DNA of 25,762 bases from contig CAYLNM010000047.1 of the NCBI GenBank assembly GCA_964385045.1, positions 1 to 25,762 of the forward strand. Direction: 5' to 3'. Under the pieces are notes generated by a model. It did no database searches. It saw only the letters and a program-made list of their open reading frames with translations, and was not told the DNA's origin. This stretch comes from CAYLNM01 sp964385045 (GTDB taxonomy: Bacteria > Planctomycetota > Phycisphaerae > Phycisphaerales > SM1A02). Below, piece by piece: positions 16,534-24,272 of the stretch (position 1 is its first letter; each line of letters starts with the position of its first letter). A program made the translations under genes and the position numbers.

Positions 16534-16557
16534 TGACGGCGCCGGCCGCCGGCGTCA
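16534..16557. terminator. Near-perfect palindrome at the DHS-like gene 3' end
   Basis: TGACG at 16534-16538 and CGTCA at 16553-16557 bracket a GC-rich, nearly symmetrical centre. The right arm contains the stop codon of the minus-strand gene. It could act as a hairpin terminator for that gene; no T-tract is present. Confidence 0.3.
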
Positions 16558-17613
16558 CCAGCCGAGCACGCGGGCGAAGACCAGGGGGGCGACGATGGTC
16601 GCGTCGGACTCGATCATGAAGCTCGGCGTGTCGACGTCGAGCTTGCCCCAGGTGATCTTCTCCGAGGGGATCGCCCCCGAGTACGAGCCGTAGCTGGTCG
16701 TCGAGTCGCCGATCTGGCAGAACCAGCCCCAGTAGGGGCACGGCCGCTTCAGGTCCTGGTGGATCATCGGGACCACGCAGATCGGAAAGTCACCGGCGAT
16801 GCCGCCGCCGACCTGGAAGAAGCCGATCGTCCGCTCGGCCTGCTCGGGTCGCACCGCCCGGTGGGCCCCGCCGCCCCCCTCGGCCGCCCCGATCTCGGCG
16901 TCCGCCTCGAGCTCGGCCACGCCGCGGCCCATCGTGGTGCGGCAGTACCACTCGGCGAGCTCGCCCATCGCCTCGAGCCCCGAGCGGACGACGGCGGTGC
17001 TCGCGAGATCGCCGTCGAGGACGTGGGCCACGAGGATGTTGCCGAGCGTCGAGTCCTCCCATCCGGGGACGAAGATCGGCAGGTTCCGCTCGGCGGCCGC
17101 CAGCAGCCACGAGTCCCGGGGATCGGCCGAGAAGTCGTCCGGTCCGAGGCGGTCGCCGAGCAGCCGGTACATCACCTCGTGCGGGAACAGCCGCTCGCCC
17201 GCGGCCTCGGCCTCGCGCCAGAGGTCGACCACGTGCCGCTCGATCGCGCGGAAGGCCCGGTCCTCGGGGATGCAGGTGTCGGTCACGCGATTCAGGCCGG
17301 CGAGCTCGAGCTCCTTCTCGCGCTGCGGCGTGAGGTTCCGCCACTCGGGGATGCGGCGGTAGTGCTCGTGGGCGACGAGGTTGAAGACGTCCTCCTCGAG
17401 GTTCGCCCCCGTGCAGCAGATCGCGTGCACCTTCTCGCGGCGGATCAGCTCCGCGAGCGACCGCCCGAGCTCGGCGGTGCTCATCGCCCCCGCGAGCGTC
17501 ACCAGCACGCGGCCGCCCTCCTCGAGGTGCTGCCGCCAGCAGTCGGCCGCTTCCACCACCACCGCGGCGTTGAAGTGGCGGTAGTGGGTCTCGAGGAACT
17601 CACTGACGTTCAT
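16555..17613 (-). CDS. Deoxyhypusine synthase-like protein (probable polyamine-modifying enzyme)
   Basis: A 352-residue homologue of deoxyhypusine synthase, the NAD-dependent enzyme that moves an aminobutyl group from spermidine to eIF5A lysine. Family landmarks are CCTGANLEEDVFN near residue 70, PGWEDSTLGN (the NAD-site region), and SEKITWGKLDVD with Trp322 and the covalent-intermediate lysine Lys324. Glu318 aligns with the conserved active-site Glu. The stretch GGGIAGDFPICVVPM replaces the eukaryotic GGG-x-x-KHH-type segment, so the His used by eukaryotic DHS is not evident. Bacteria lack eIF5A, so the acceptor is probably a free polyamine, as in homospermidine synthases that evolved from DHS. 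Convergence with speA-speB supports this. GGAG lies 9 nt before the ATG, and a minus-strand TATGGT box is at 17679-17674. Confidence 0.92.
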   Translation of the reverse strand: MNVSEFLETHYRHFNAAVVVEAADCWRQHLEEGGRVLVTLAGAMSTAELGRSLAELIRREKVHAICCTGANLEEDVFNLVAHEHYRRIPEWRNLTPQREKELELAGLNRVTDTCIPEDRAFRAIERHVVDLWREAEAAGERLFPHEVMYRLLGDRLGPDDFSADPRDSWLLAAAERNLPIFVPGWEDSTLGNILVAHVLDGDLASTAVVRSGLEAMGELAEWYCRTTMGRGVAELEADAEIGAAEGGGGAHRAVRPEQAERTIGFFQVGGGIAGDFPICVVPMIHQDLKRPCPYWGWFCQIGDSTTSYGSYSGAIPSEKITWGKLDVDTPSFMIESDATIVAPLVFARVLGW

Positions 17614-17673
17614 GGCGGTGCTCCGGCGGGGAGGGCGGCGGCGCGGACGTCGGCGTCGGGGCGCGCGTTCCGA

Positions 17674-17679
17674 ACCATA
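17674..17679 (-). promoter_or_regulatory. Candidate -10 box for the DHS-like gene
   Basis: Minus-strand TATGGT, giving a leader of about 54 nt that contains the GGAG ribosome site. No -35 match at normal spacing. Confidence 0.25.
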
Positions 17680-17794
17680 CCCGCGGGCATGGTCGTCGCG
17701 GCGTGCCGGCGTGCCGGGGCGGCGAGGCGATCAGGGGACGGGACGCCGGCGATCGGCGGCGCGGCGGTCGCCGCCCGTCCGCCCCGGCCGCTGG

Positions 17795-17800
17795 TAGCAT
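17795..17800 (+). promoter_or_regulatory. Candidate -10 box for the membrane protein gene
   Basis: TAGCAT with no visible -35. The predicted leader is about 69 nt and contains GGAG shortly before the ATG at 17876. Confidence 0.2.
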
Positions 17801-17875
17801 CGCGGACCGCGAGCGCCGCCTCCGGAGCGGTCGCGCGTCCGTGTCCTTCCACGTCCCCGGAGCCCCGGAGCCCCC

Positions 17876-20170
17876 ATGGCCGAGACCCGGCGTCGCATCA
17901 TCGTGGACGGCCTCGAGCCCGGGGCCATCGTGCGATTCCCGCTGATCCTCCGCAGCGTGGCGTCGGCGTTCCAGCCGCCACGCCTGGTGGTCGCGTTCCT
18001 GCTCGTCCTCGCGCTCGTGCTGCCCGGCCGGGCCTGGGACGCGGTGCGCGGCCCGCGCCTCGAGCCGGGCTCGCTGCTCGGCCTTCGCGACGAGGACGCC
18101 GCGGCCCGCGAGCGGGCGGTGCGCCGCGCCGTCCTGCAGCGCTGGGCGCCGCTGACACTCGCGCCCGCGGAGCGCGGGCCGGAGGCGGCCGGCGGCGAGG
18201 CGGCGGTCCTCGAGGATCCCGGGGCGGCGATCGAGGCGCTCGACGCGGCCTACGGACGCTGGCGGGAGCTCGGCGGCATCGTGGGGGCGGGGACGGCGAC
18301 CGAGACCGACGAGCGGACCGGGCGCGACCCGGAGCGGCCGGCGACGGACGCACCGTCGGCCCGTCGCGAGTCCGCGGCCGCCGCCGCCCGTCGAGGTCGA
18401 GCGAACGGCCCCGAGGAGGGCGGCGAGGATCGGCCGGGGCCGGAGGGCGCGCCGGGCGACGCGGGCGACGCGGGCGACGCGCGTGATCCGGGCGATGCGG
18501 GCGGCGCGAGCGACGCGGGCGACGCGGCGGCCGCCGCCGGCGACGATGCTTCCCCGGCGGGCTCGGGTGACGGTGGCGAGACCGGCGAGGCCGGCGAGGC
18601 CGGGGCAGGGCCGGCGGACGACGAGACGACGTCCGGCGTCGTTCCCGGCGGTGCGCGCGGACCGTCGGTCGAGCGGTACCGGCGAGACCGGGCGGCATTG
18701 GCGGCGCAGCTGCCCCGCGGCGAGTTCACGGCGGTGGCGTCGGCGGTGCACGGGTCGATCCGTGAGATCGCGGCGGGGCTCCTGACCCTCGACCTCGGGC
18801 GGGCGTGGACCGGACTGCGGCGACTGTTCGTCGACGTGCCGGTGGGTGCGTGGACGCACGCGCCGGTGTTCGCGCTCGTCTTCGCCCCGCTCGTCCTGGC
18901 CGTCTGGGCTCTCGGAGGCGGCGCCCTGTGCCGCATGTCGACCGTCTTCATCGCCCGCGGCGAGCGGTCGACGGTGCTGTCGGCGGTCGCCTTCGCCCGG
19001 GCCGCCTGGCCGCACCTGGTGCTCGCGCCGCTCGTGCCGCTCCTGGCCGCGGGTCTCTGCCTCGTGCCGGCGGTGCTCGTCGGGCTGCTGCTGCACGTGC
19101 CCGCGGCGAACGTGGTGGGCGGCGTCCTCTACGGCGTGGCGGTGCTCGCGGCGATCGGCGCCGCCGTGCTGCTGCTCGGGCTCGGCCTCGGCGCTCCGCT
19201 CGTCACCGCGGCGGTCGCCGCCGAGCGCTGCGACGCGATCGATGCGGCCCAGCGACCCTACGCGTACCTGCTGCGCCGCCCCGTGCACCTCGTGGGCTAC
19301 CTCGGTGTCGCCGTCGTCGCGACGACGGCGACCTACGTCCTCGCGGCGGGGGTGGCCGGCGTCGCCCTCGACCTCGCCGCGGCGGGGGCGTCGGTCCTCG
19401 GGCGTCCCGAGCCGCTCGCGGGGGCGGGCGGGCCGCCCCTGCTGGCGGCCGATTCCGGGGGAGTCGGGCCGATCGACGGGCCGTTCGCCTCCATCGCCGC
19501 CACCGTGGCGGGACTCTGGCGCGAGCTGGTGCTCCTGCTCGCGGCGGCGGCCGTCGTCTCGGGCTGGGCGTCGGCGACGACCGCGGCCTTCCTGCTGCTC
19601 CGGCAGTCGGTCGACGGTCAGGATCCCGAGGAGATCTGGCTCGAGGGGATGGTGCCCGGCACGTTCGCTCACCGGGTCCCGCTGCCGGCGGGCGACCACG
19701 GCGTGGCCCCGGGCCGGCCGCGCTCGCCGAGGCGTTCGTCGCCGCGGCACGGCGCGGCCGCGGCCACGGGGCCAGGGCCGGGCGTGCCGGCGGTCGCAGC
19801 GGACGCCGCGGCGGAGGAGGACCGCGCCGCGGCGCCGGAGCGGGTGGCGGGGGAGGAGCTCGGCGACGTCCTCGCCGGGCCGGACGCGCCGCGGCCCTCG
19901 GGCGACGAGCTCGCGGCCGAGATCCCGGAGACCGGACGCGACGCGGGCGATCAGGGGACGCGTCCGTCCTCGGGCGGGCCCGCCGCGCCGCGAGCGGTGG
20001 AGACGGACGAGCTGCCTGAGGCGGCCGAGGCGGCCGAGGCCCCCGGGGCGCGGGGTGCGTCGCCCGGCGGCGAGCTCGATGGCGACGCGGGCGGGGGCGA
20101 CGCGTCCGCCGGCGTCACGGGCGACGATCGGCGGGATGATCGCCGCGGATCGTCGTCCGACGCCGGCTGA
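17876..20170 (+). CDS. Multi-pass membrane protein with long disordered segments
   Basis: An uncharacterised 764-residue membrane protein. The opening (RRRIIVDGLEPGAIVRFPLI) leads into a first hydrophobic segment at about residues 38-52, a style I associate with large hypothetical proteins of Planctomycetes. Residues about 135-250 are disordered, rich in Gly, Asp, Glu and Ala, including repeats of GDAGDAGDA. Further membrane segments lie near 329-352, 380-406, 413-443, 475-500 and 547-575, arranged as a compact bundle with a conserved-looking cytosolic loop (AAQRPYAYLLRRPVH). Residues about 590-764 are another acidic, Ala-rich disordered tail. No enzyme motif is visible. GGAG precedes the ATG. 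It stands alone, divergent from the DHS-like gene. The disordered parts suggest a scaffold rather than a transporter, but this is only an inference. Confidence 0.78.
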   Translation: MAETRRRIIVDGLEPGAIVRFPLILRSVASAFQPPRLVVAFLLVLALVLPGRAWDAVRGPRLEPGSLLGLRDEDAAARERAVRRAVLQRWAPLTLAPAERGPEAAGGEAAVLEDPGAAIEALDAAYGRWRELGGIVGAGTATETDERTGRDPERPATDAPSARRESAAAAARRGRANGPEEGGEDRPGPEGAPGDAGDAGDARDPGDAGGASDAGDAAAAAGDDASPAGSGDGGETGEAGEAGAGPADDETTSGVVPGGARGPSVERYRRDRAALAAQLPRGEFTAVASAVHGSIREIAAGLLTLDLGRAWTGLRRLFVDVPVGAWTHAPVFALVFAPLVLAVWALGGGALCRMSTVFIARGERSTVLSAVAFARAAWPHLVLAPLVPLLAAGLCLVPAVLVGLLLHVPAANVVGGVLYGVAVLAAIGAAVLLLGLGLGAPLVTAAVAAERCDAIDAAQRPYAYLLRRPVHLVGYLGVAVVATTATYVLAAGVAGVALDLAAAGASVLGRPEPLAGAGGPPLLAADSGGVGPIDGPFASIAATVAGLWRELVLLLAAAAVVSGWASATTAAFLLLRQSVDGQDPEEIWLEGMVPGTFAHRVPLPAGDHGVAPGRPRSPRRSSPRHGAAAATGPGPGVPAVAADAAAEEDRAAAPERVAGEELGDVLAGPDAPRPSGDELAAEIPETGRDAGDQGTRPSSGGPAAPRAVETDELPEAAEAAEAPGARGASPGGELDGDAGGGDASAGVTGDDRRDDRRGSSSDAG
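18459..18535 (+). repeat. 9-bp GCGGGCGAC repeat inside the membrane protein gene
   Basis: Degenerate tandem copies of GCGGGCGAC encode the Gly-Asp-Ala repeats of the first disordered segment. They stay in frame. Confidence 0.55.
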
Positions 20171-20265
20171 GCACCGGCGTCGCACGCCGCCGTCGCGCGG
20201 ATCGCGACGGGCGCGGGCCTCCGCCGTGCGACGGGAGGAGGTGCGTCGCCCGAGCGCGACGACGA

Positions 20266-20287
20266 CGCGGTTCCGGGGAGAACCGCG
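20266..20287. terminator. Hairpin between convergent genes
   Basis: CGCGGTTC and GAACCGCG form a perfect 8-bp stem with a CGGGGA loop in the 166-base gap between two convergent genes ending at 20170 and 20337. It could serve either strand. No T-tract follows. Confidence 0.4.
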
Positions 20288-20336
20288 CCGCCGTGACGAT
20301 CGCTCGATCGCGCGTCCCGCGGGACGTCGCCGATCG

Positions 20337-20888
20337 TCAGTCGCTCTTGAGCTGGAAGATCGACTGGGTGCGGAGCACCATCCCGCAGTCGCCCCGCAGG
20401 TGGTACGACTGCACGTGCACCTCGTCGGCGTACCGCTGGAGGTCCAGCACCGAGAGGTTGTGGCGGGACTGCTCGGTCGTCCACTCGCACGCGAGGCACT
20501 CGGGCAGCTGCCCGTGCTCGATCATCTCGTTGTACGTGCCCAGGAAGAGATGCCCGGTGAGCGTCTCGGTCTGGATCGACGTCATGTACGAGACGCGGTC
20601 CGCGAAGTCCTGCTCGTGGTCGCGCTCGCCCGCACAGGGGAGGGTGGTGACGTGGCCGCGCTCGGGCAGCCGCTCGATCGAGTCGCCCACGGCCTCGGTG
20701 ATGATCGACCCGCCGTGCTCGAAGCGGAGCACGTGGCCCCCGCGATAGATCCACGCCTCGAAGTCGTAGTCGCCGTGGGTGATCCGACGGCGGCCCTCGA
20801 TGTCGAAGAACTCCGGATGCAGCGCTCCACGGAAGAGCGCGAGGTTGTACGCCTGAAGAGTGTTGAGCTTCTGGGAGGAGAGATTCAT
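20337..20888 (-). CDS. Conserved hypothetical protein, possibly DUF2617-like
   Basis: A soluble-looking 183-residue protein without signal peptide or membrane segment. Its composition is much less biased than its neighbours, with a natural mix of Phe, Tyr, His and Ile, which points to a folded, conserved domain. Distinctive phrases are RGALHPEFFDIEGRR, GGHVLRFEHGGSIITEAV, AGERDHEQDFADRVSY and SIQTETLTGHLFLGTYNEM. The layout (HPE-F early, GH-V then TE-V, GE-DH, Y-x-x-x-x-Q-x-E) reminds me of the DUF2617 family, from memory and with low certainty. The start ATG at 20888 has AAGGA 11 nt upstream; the frame extends 36 codons further without matching composition. It is divergent from the HEAT-repeat gene and convergent with the membrane protein gene. 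Function unknown. Confidence 0.78.
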   Translation of the reverse strand: MNLSSQKLNTLQAYNLALFRGALHPEFFDIEGRRRITHGDYDFEAWIYRGGHVLRFEHGGSIITEAVGDSIERLPERGHVTTLPCAGERDHEQDFADRVSYMTSIQTETLTGHLFLGTYNEMIEHGQLPECLACEWTTEQSRHNLSVLDLQRYADEVHVQSYHLRGDCGMVLRTQSIFQLKSD

Positions 20889-21430
20889 GGCACTGTCAGT
20901 CCTTGCCTCGTGGCATGCGCCGATGCCCGACCGCGTCGTGCGGTGAAGTGCGGCGGCGGTGGCGATCGACGGCGTCGCACGAGTCGGTCGTGCCACGTCG
21001 AGCCGATCGATCCCGGCCGTCCGCCTTCCCCGGCCGTGCCGGGGGGGAGTCGATCCGTCGGGGCCGTCCCGTCGGATCCACCCGGGGCCCGGATTGTTTC
21101 CCGCTTCGCACGAGAGGCAACCCCGGCCGGACCGGATTCGAGAAATTCTTCACGGATGCGCGGTCGGAAGCCTCGATGCCGACCGGGGCGTCTCCACGCC
21201 CGGGCCGTTCCTTCCCCTGAATCGGTCCGACGAAGCGGTTCATCGCGACCCCGCATCCATGCGAGGAGTCGTCGGCGTCCTGCCGGCGACGCATTCTCGG
21301 ACGGTGCACGCGTCGGCGACCGCCCGGCCTCTTGTCGGCCGATCGTACGTTCGTGGCTCCCCGCGTCCAGAGAAAGCTCCGCGTTCCGGACAGATCTTCG
21401 ACTCCGGCCTCCGGGCCCGGGGGGGCGACG
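20889..21430. other. Long divergent intergenic region without TA dinucleotides
   Basis: This 542-base stretch separates two divergent genes. From 20850 to 21345 there is not one TA dinucleotide, so no TANNNT-type -10 box can exist there on either strand; the first one is TACGTT at 21346-21351. A small AT-richer patch (GAGAAATTCTTC) lies at 21140-21151. No small gene or RNA structure was recognised. Codons between 21332 and 21430 are open in the HEAT-gene frame but have poor third-position GC. Confidence 0.5.
21346..21351 (+). promoter_or_regulatory. Candidate -10 box for the HEAT-repeat gene
   Basis: TACGTT is the first TANNNT-type sequence after a 496-bp stretch free of TA. A start near 21358 would give a leader of about 73 nt to the preferred GTG start. 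Confidence 0.25.
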
Positions 21431-24241
21431 GTGGTGGAGGGCCCGTCGCCCGCGGCCCTGCTCCTGGGCCTCTCGCGGGAGGTCGTCGCGGCCTTCCTCG
21501 GCCCCGCGATCGACGCGGCCGAGCCCGGGGAGCTCCCGGCCCTCGCCGCGGCCGCGGTGCCGGCGGGCCCCGGGCCGGTCGCCGCGTGCATCGCCCGACT
21601 TGGCGGCCCCGGCCTCGAGCCGGGCGAGGAGGCGGCGGTCGCCCTGGAATCGGCCCTCGCCGCGGCCCCGGACCTGACCCCGGCGATGGGCCTCGCGGCG
21701 GGACGCGGTCTCGATCCGGCCGCGATCCCCCCCGTGGTGGCCCTGCTGGAGACCCGTCCGGAGGCGGGAGCGGGCGGCCTGATCGCGGGACTTGCGGGCG
21801 AGCCGGGGCCCGAGGGTGAAGCGGCGGCCGCCGCGCTGCGGCGATGGGCGGAGGCGGGGGGTGACCGCCGGGCCGGCGTGGATGAGGCACGGCTGGCGGC
21901 GACGGCGTGGCGCGCGACCCGCCGCACCGACCTGCTGCTGGCCCTGGCCCTGCTCGCGGCGCGGGGAGTGCCGGTGGCGGATCCCGAGGACGATCCCGCC
22001 CTGGCCATCGCCCTCGGGAGCCTCCTCCAGCGATCGGGCCGGGCCGGGACGCGGCTCGGCGAGCCCCGTCTGCTGCGCTGGCTGGCGGTGCCGCTGCTCC
22101 GGCGCACGGCCCAGCGGGCCCTCGGGGACGCGCGGTCGCCCGACGCCCACGCCGCCGTCGTCTCGGCGGGGCATCTGGCCGACCTGCCGGCGGTGCGGGC
22201 GGGCCTGGCCGGCGTCTCCCGGCCGGGCCGCGCGGTGCCGCGGGAGGCGGCGGTCGCTGCCCTCGGTCCCCGGGCCGCCCGCGGGCTGGCGCGGCTCCTG
22301 CGACGCCTGCCGACGTCGGCTCCGCTGCGGCGGCGGGCCCTCGCCTCGCTCGTGCGGCACGAGGACGGGGCCGCGGCGTGGCGAGCCGCCGGAGCCCTCG
22401 CCGTGGAGCCGGTGGGGCGGGTCGGCGAGGCGCTCGCGCGGGCCGCGGTCCGGCCCGATGGCGGTGCCGCCCGACCCGCCGTCCGTCGACTGCGGGAGGC
22501 GGGCGGGGGCGACGCCCTCGAGCTGATGCTCGCCCAGCGGGGATCCGGCGCCGTGGCCCGCGCCGCCCGGCGACGGCGGCCGACGGACGAGCGTTCGGGT
22601 GCCGGACGCACCGCGGCGTGGCGGCGGGCGGTGCGCCTGGCCGAGCTGACCGCGGACCGCGGCGCGGTGATCGACCGCTGGCGGGCCGAGCTCGTCTCGG
22701 GCGACGCCGCGGTGCGCCGGGCAGCCGTCCTCGCGATCGATCGCACGGGTGTCGTGCGGGGGCTGGTGGAAGCGGTGATCGCAGCGACGCGGGATCCGGA
22801 CCCCGCGGTCGCGGCGGCGGCGTGCGACGCTCTGCGCTGGGCGCGCGACGAGGCGTCGGCGGCGGCGCTCGTGGTCGCGACCGACCGTGCCGACGCGGCG
22901 GTCCGCGCGGCCGCCCTCGCCTCGCTGCGGCGGCGGGGGCGGGTTCCCGCGGCGGCCCTGGTGGCCGCGGCCCGCTCGGACGATGCCGGCGAGCGGGCGA
23001 CGGCGGTCGCGGGGCTGGCGGCGGTCGATCGCCGCCGCGCGATCCGGCTGGCCGCGGTCATGCTCGTCGACGCCCGGCCGGCCCACCGAATCGGGGGGGC
23101 GGACGCGGCCCGGCGGCTCGGCGATCCGCGACTCGCCCGCGTGCTGCGCGAGGTCGCCCGGCGTGATCGGGACGCGGTGGTGCGTCGACGGGCCCGAGCG
23201 GCGCTGGCGGTGGGCGGCGGGGGCGACGAGGTCGGGCCCGGCGGCGGCGGCGGCGATGACGACGGCCGGGGCGACCGAGGCGGCTCCGGCGGCCGCGGTC
23301 GCGCCGGTGATGGGCGTCGTCCGGCCGCCGGGCCGGTGACGGGCGCGGCGGCGGGCCGGGGCGCGGCCGGCGGCCCGGCCGCGGCAGCGGTGGGGGCGAC
23401 GACGACGACGACGATGACGGCGGCGGCGGTGGGGGCAACGCCGGTCCCGGCAGCAACGCCGGCACCCGCCGTCCCCCCCGCCCCGGCCCGCGCCGCACGG
23501 GTCGCGGCGCGGCTGGGCGCCGCCGCCCCGCTGCTTCCCGCGGGTCTCGACGGCGCCGACGGCCTCGGCGGGCTCGGCCGGGTCGGCGACCCCGCCGGGC
23601 CCCCGACGGTGGTCGGCGGCCTCGAGCCCTCCACGGCGGGCCTCGTGGTGGCCGGGGCGATGCTCGCGCTGGCGGCGATCGGGGCGGCCCGGGTCGTGCG
23701 GCGACACCTCGACCCGGCCGAGCGGGCCGAGCGCGTCGTGATGGACCGCGCCGGCGTGGAGCCGGGCGAGCGCCGCCTGCTGAGGCGGGCGGCCCGGCGC
23801 CTGGAGCCGCCGGTGCCGGCGAGCAGCCTGCTCCTGTCGCGGCGGCTGCTCGAGGACGCGGCGGCAGCGGAGCGGACGCCCGCCGCCGAGGCGGACCGTC
23901 TGCGTGCGCTCGTCCGCCGCCGCTTCGGGGCCCGGACCGTGCCGCGGGCGGACGGGGACGACGCCGGACCCGGGGCGGCCTCCTCGACGATCGACGTGAG
24001 ACGCGGCGACCCGGTGCTTCCGGCGACGGGCCGCGGCCCGGCGGCGGCCGCGGTCCCGGCCGCGGGCGGCCGCGATCCACAGCGCGACGGACGCACGCGG
24101 GCCGCCGCCCTGCTCGCGGTCGCCCTCGAGTCGGCCGAGGCTCGGCGCCGGCAGGGCGGGTGGCCCGCCCGGAGCCCGGACGATGGCCCGGACGTCGCCG
24201 CCGCGCTCCCGGACGCGCGGGACGGTTCGCGCTCCGGATGA
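21431..24241 (+). CDS. HEAT-repeat protein with a single membrane anchor
   Basis: An uncharacterised protein of about 936 residues, dominated by Ala, Arg, Leu and Gly. Residues 1-590 are alpha-helical repeats; the HEAT character is clearest at about 410-590, with phrases such as DPAVAAAACDALRWARD and RADAAVRAAALASLRRRG. Residues about 593-733 are a Gly/Asp/Ala/Pro linker with a Thr run encoded by a GAC/ACG microsatellite (23398-23417). One membrane helix follows at 735-753 (GLVVAGAMLALAAIGAA), then a basic, helical cytosolic-type domain containing MDRAGVEPGERRLLRRAARR. That last motif resembles the helical segment found beside PilZ domains in some membrane proteins, but no PilZ fold is seen. 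The start is uncertain: the frame opens at a TTG at 21332, yet codons before 21431 have low GC3 and several AGA codons, so GTG 21431 or 21434 is preferred. No signal peptide. Confidence 0.75.
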   Translation: MVEGPSPAALLLGLSREVVAAFLGPAIDAAEPGELPALAAAAVPAGPGPVAACIARLGGPGLEPGEEAAVALESALAAAPDLTPAMGLAAGRGLDPAAIPPVVALLETRPEAGAGGLIAGLAGEPGPEGEAAAAALRRWAEAGGDRRAGVDEARLAATAWRATRRTDLLLALALLAARGVPVADPEDDPALAIALGSLLQRSGRAGTRLGEPRLLRWLAVPLLRRTAQRALGDARSPDAHAAVVSAGHLADLPAVRAGLAGVSRPGRAVPREAAVAALGPRAARGLARLLRRLPTSAPLRRRALASLVRHEDGAAAWRAAGALAVEPVGRVGEALARAAVRPDGGAARPAVRRLREAGGGDALELMLAQRGSGAVARAARRRRPTDERSGAGRTAAWRRAVRLAELTADRGAVIDRWRAELVSGDAAVRRAAVLAIDRTGVVRGLVEAVIAATRDPDPAVAAAACDALRWARDEASAAALVVATDRADAAVRAAALASLRRRGRVPAAALVAAARSDDAGERATAVAGLAAVDRRRAIRLAAVMLVDARPAHRIGGADAARRLGDPRLARVLREVARRDRDAVVRRRARAALAVGGGGDEVGPGGGGGDDDGRGDRGGSGGRGRAGDGRRPAAGPVTGAAAGRGAAGGPAAAAVGATTTTTMTAAAVGATPVPAATPAPAVPPAPARAARVAARLGAAAPLLPAGLDGADGLGGLGRVGDPAGPPTVVGGLEPSTAGLVVAGAMLALAAIGAARVVRRHLDPAERAERVVMDRAGVEPGERRLLRRAARRLEPPVPASSLLLSRRLLEDAAAAERTPAAEADRLRALVRRRFGARTVPRADGDDAGPGAASSTIDVRRGDPVLPATGRGPAAAAVPAAGGRDPQRDGRTRAAALLAVALESAEARRRQGGWPARSPDDGPDVAAALPDARDGSRSG
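23398..23417 (+). repeat. GAC trinucleotide microsatellite
   Basis: A run of GAC units, read as ACG (Thr) in the HEAT-gene frame, within the low-complexity linker. Copy-number change would keep the frame. Confidence 0.6.
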
Positions 24242-24272
24242 CCGGCGGCCGCGGGCGGCCAACGATGGACCC

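Noticed and set aside
16151..16741. A minus-strand frame through the minisatellite encoding RRHAVITPTSRGHAA-type repeats
   Set aside because: It starts inside the DHS-like gene in another frame and has no ribosome site. The peptide repeats are simply the translation of the DNA repeat.
17600..20185. An 861-codon minus-strand frame opposite the membrane protein gene
   Set aside because: Its product is Arg-rich low-complexity, while the plus strand encodes coherent membrane helices with a ribosome site before the start.
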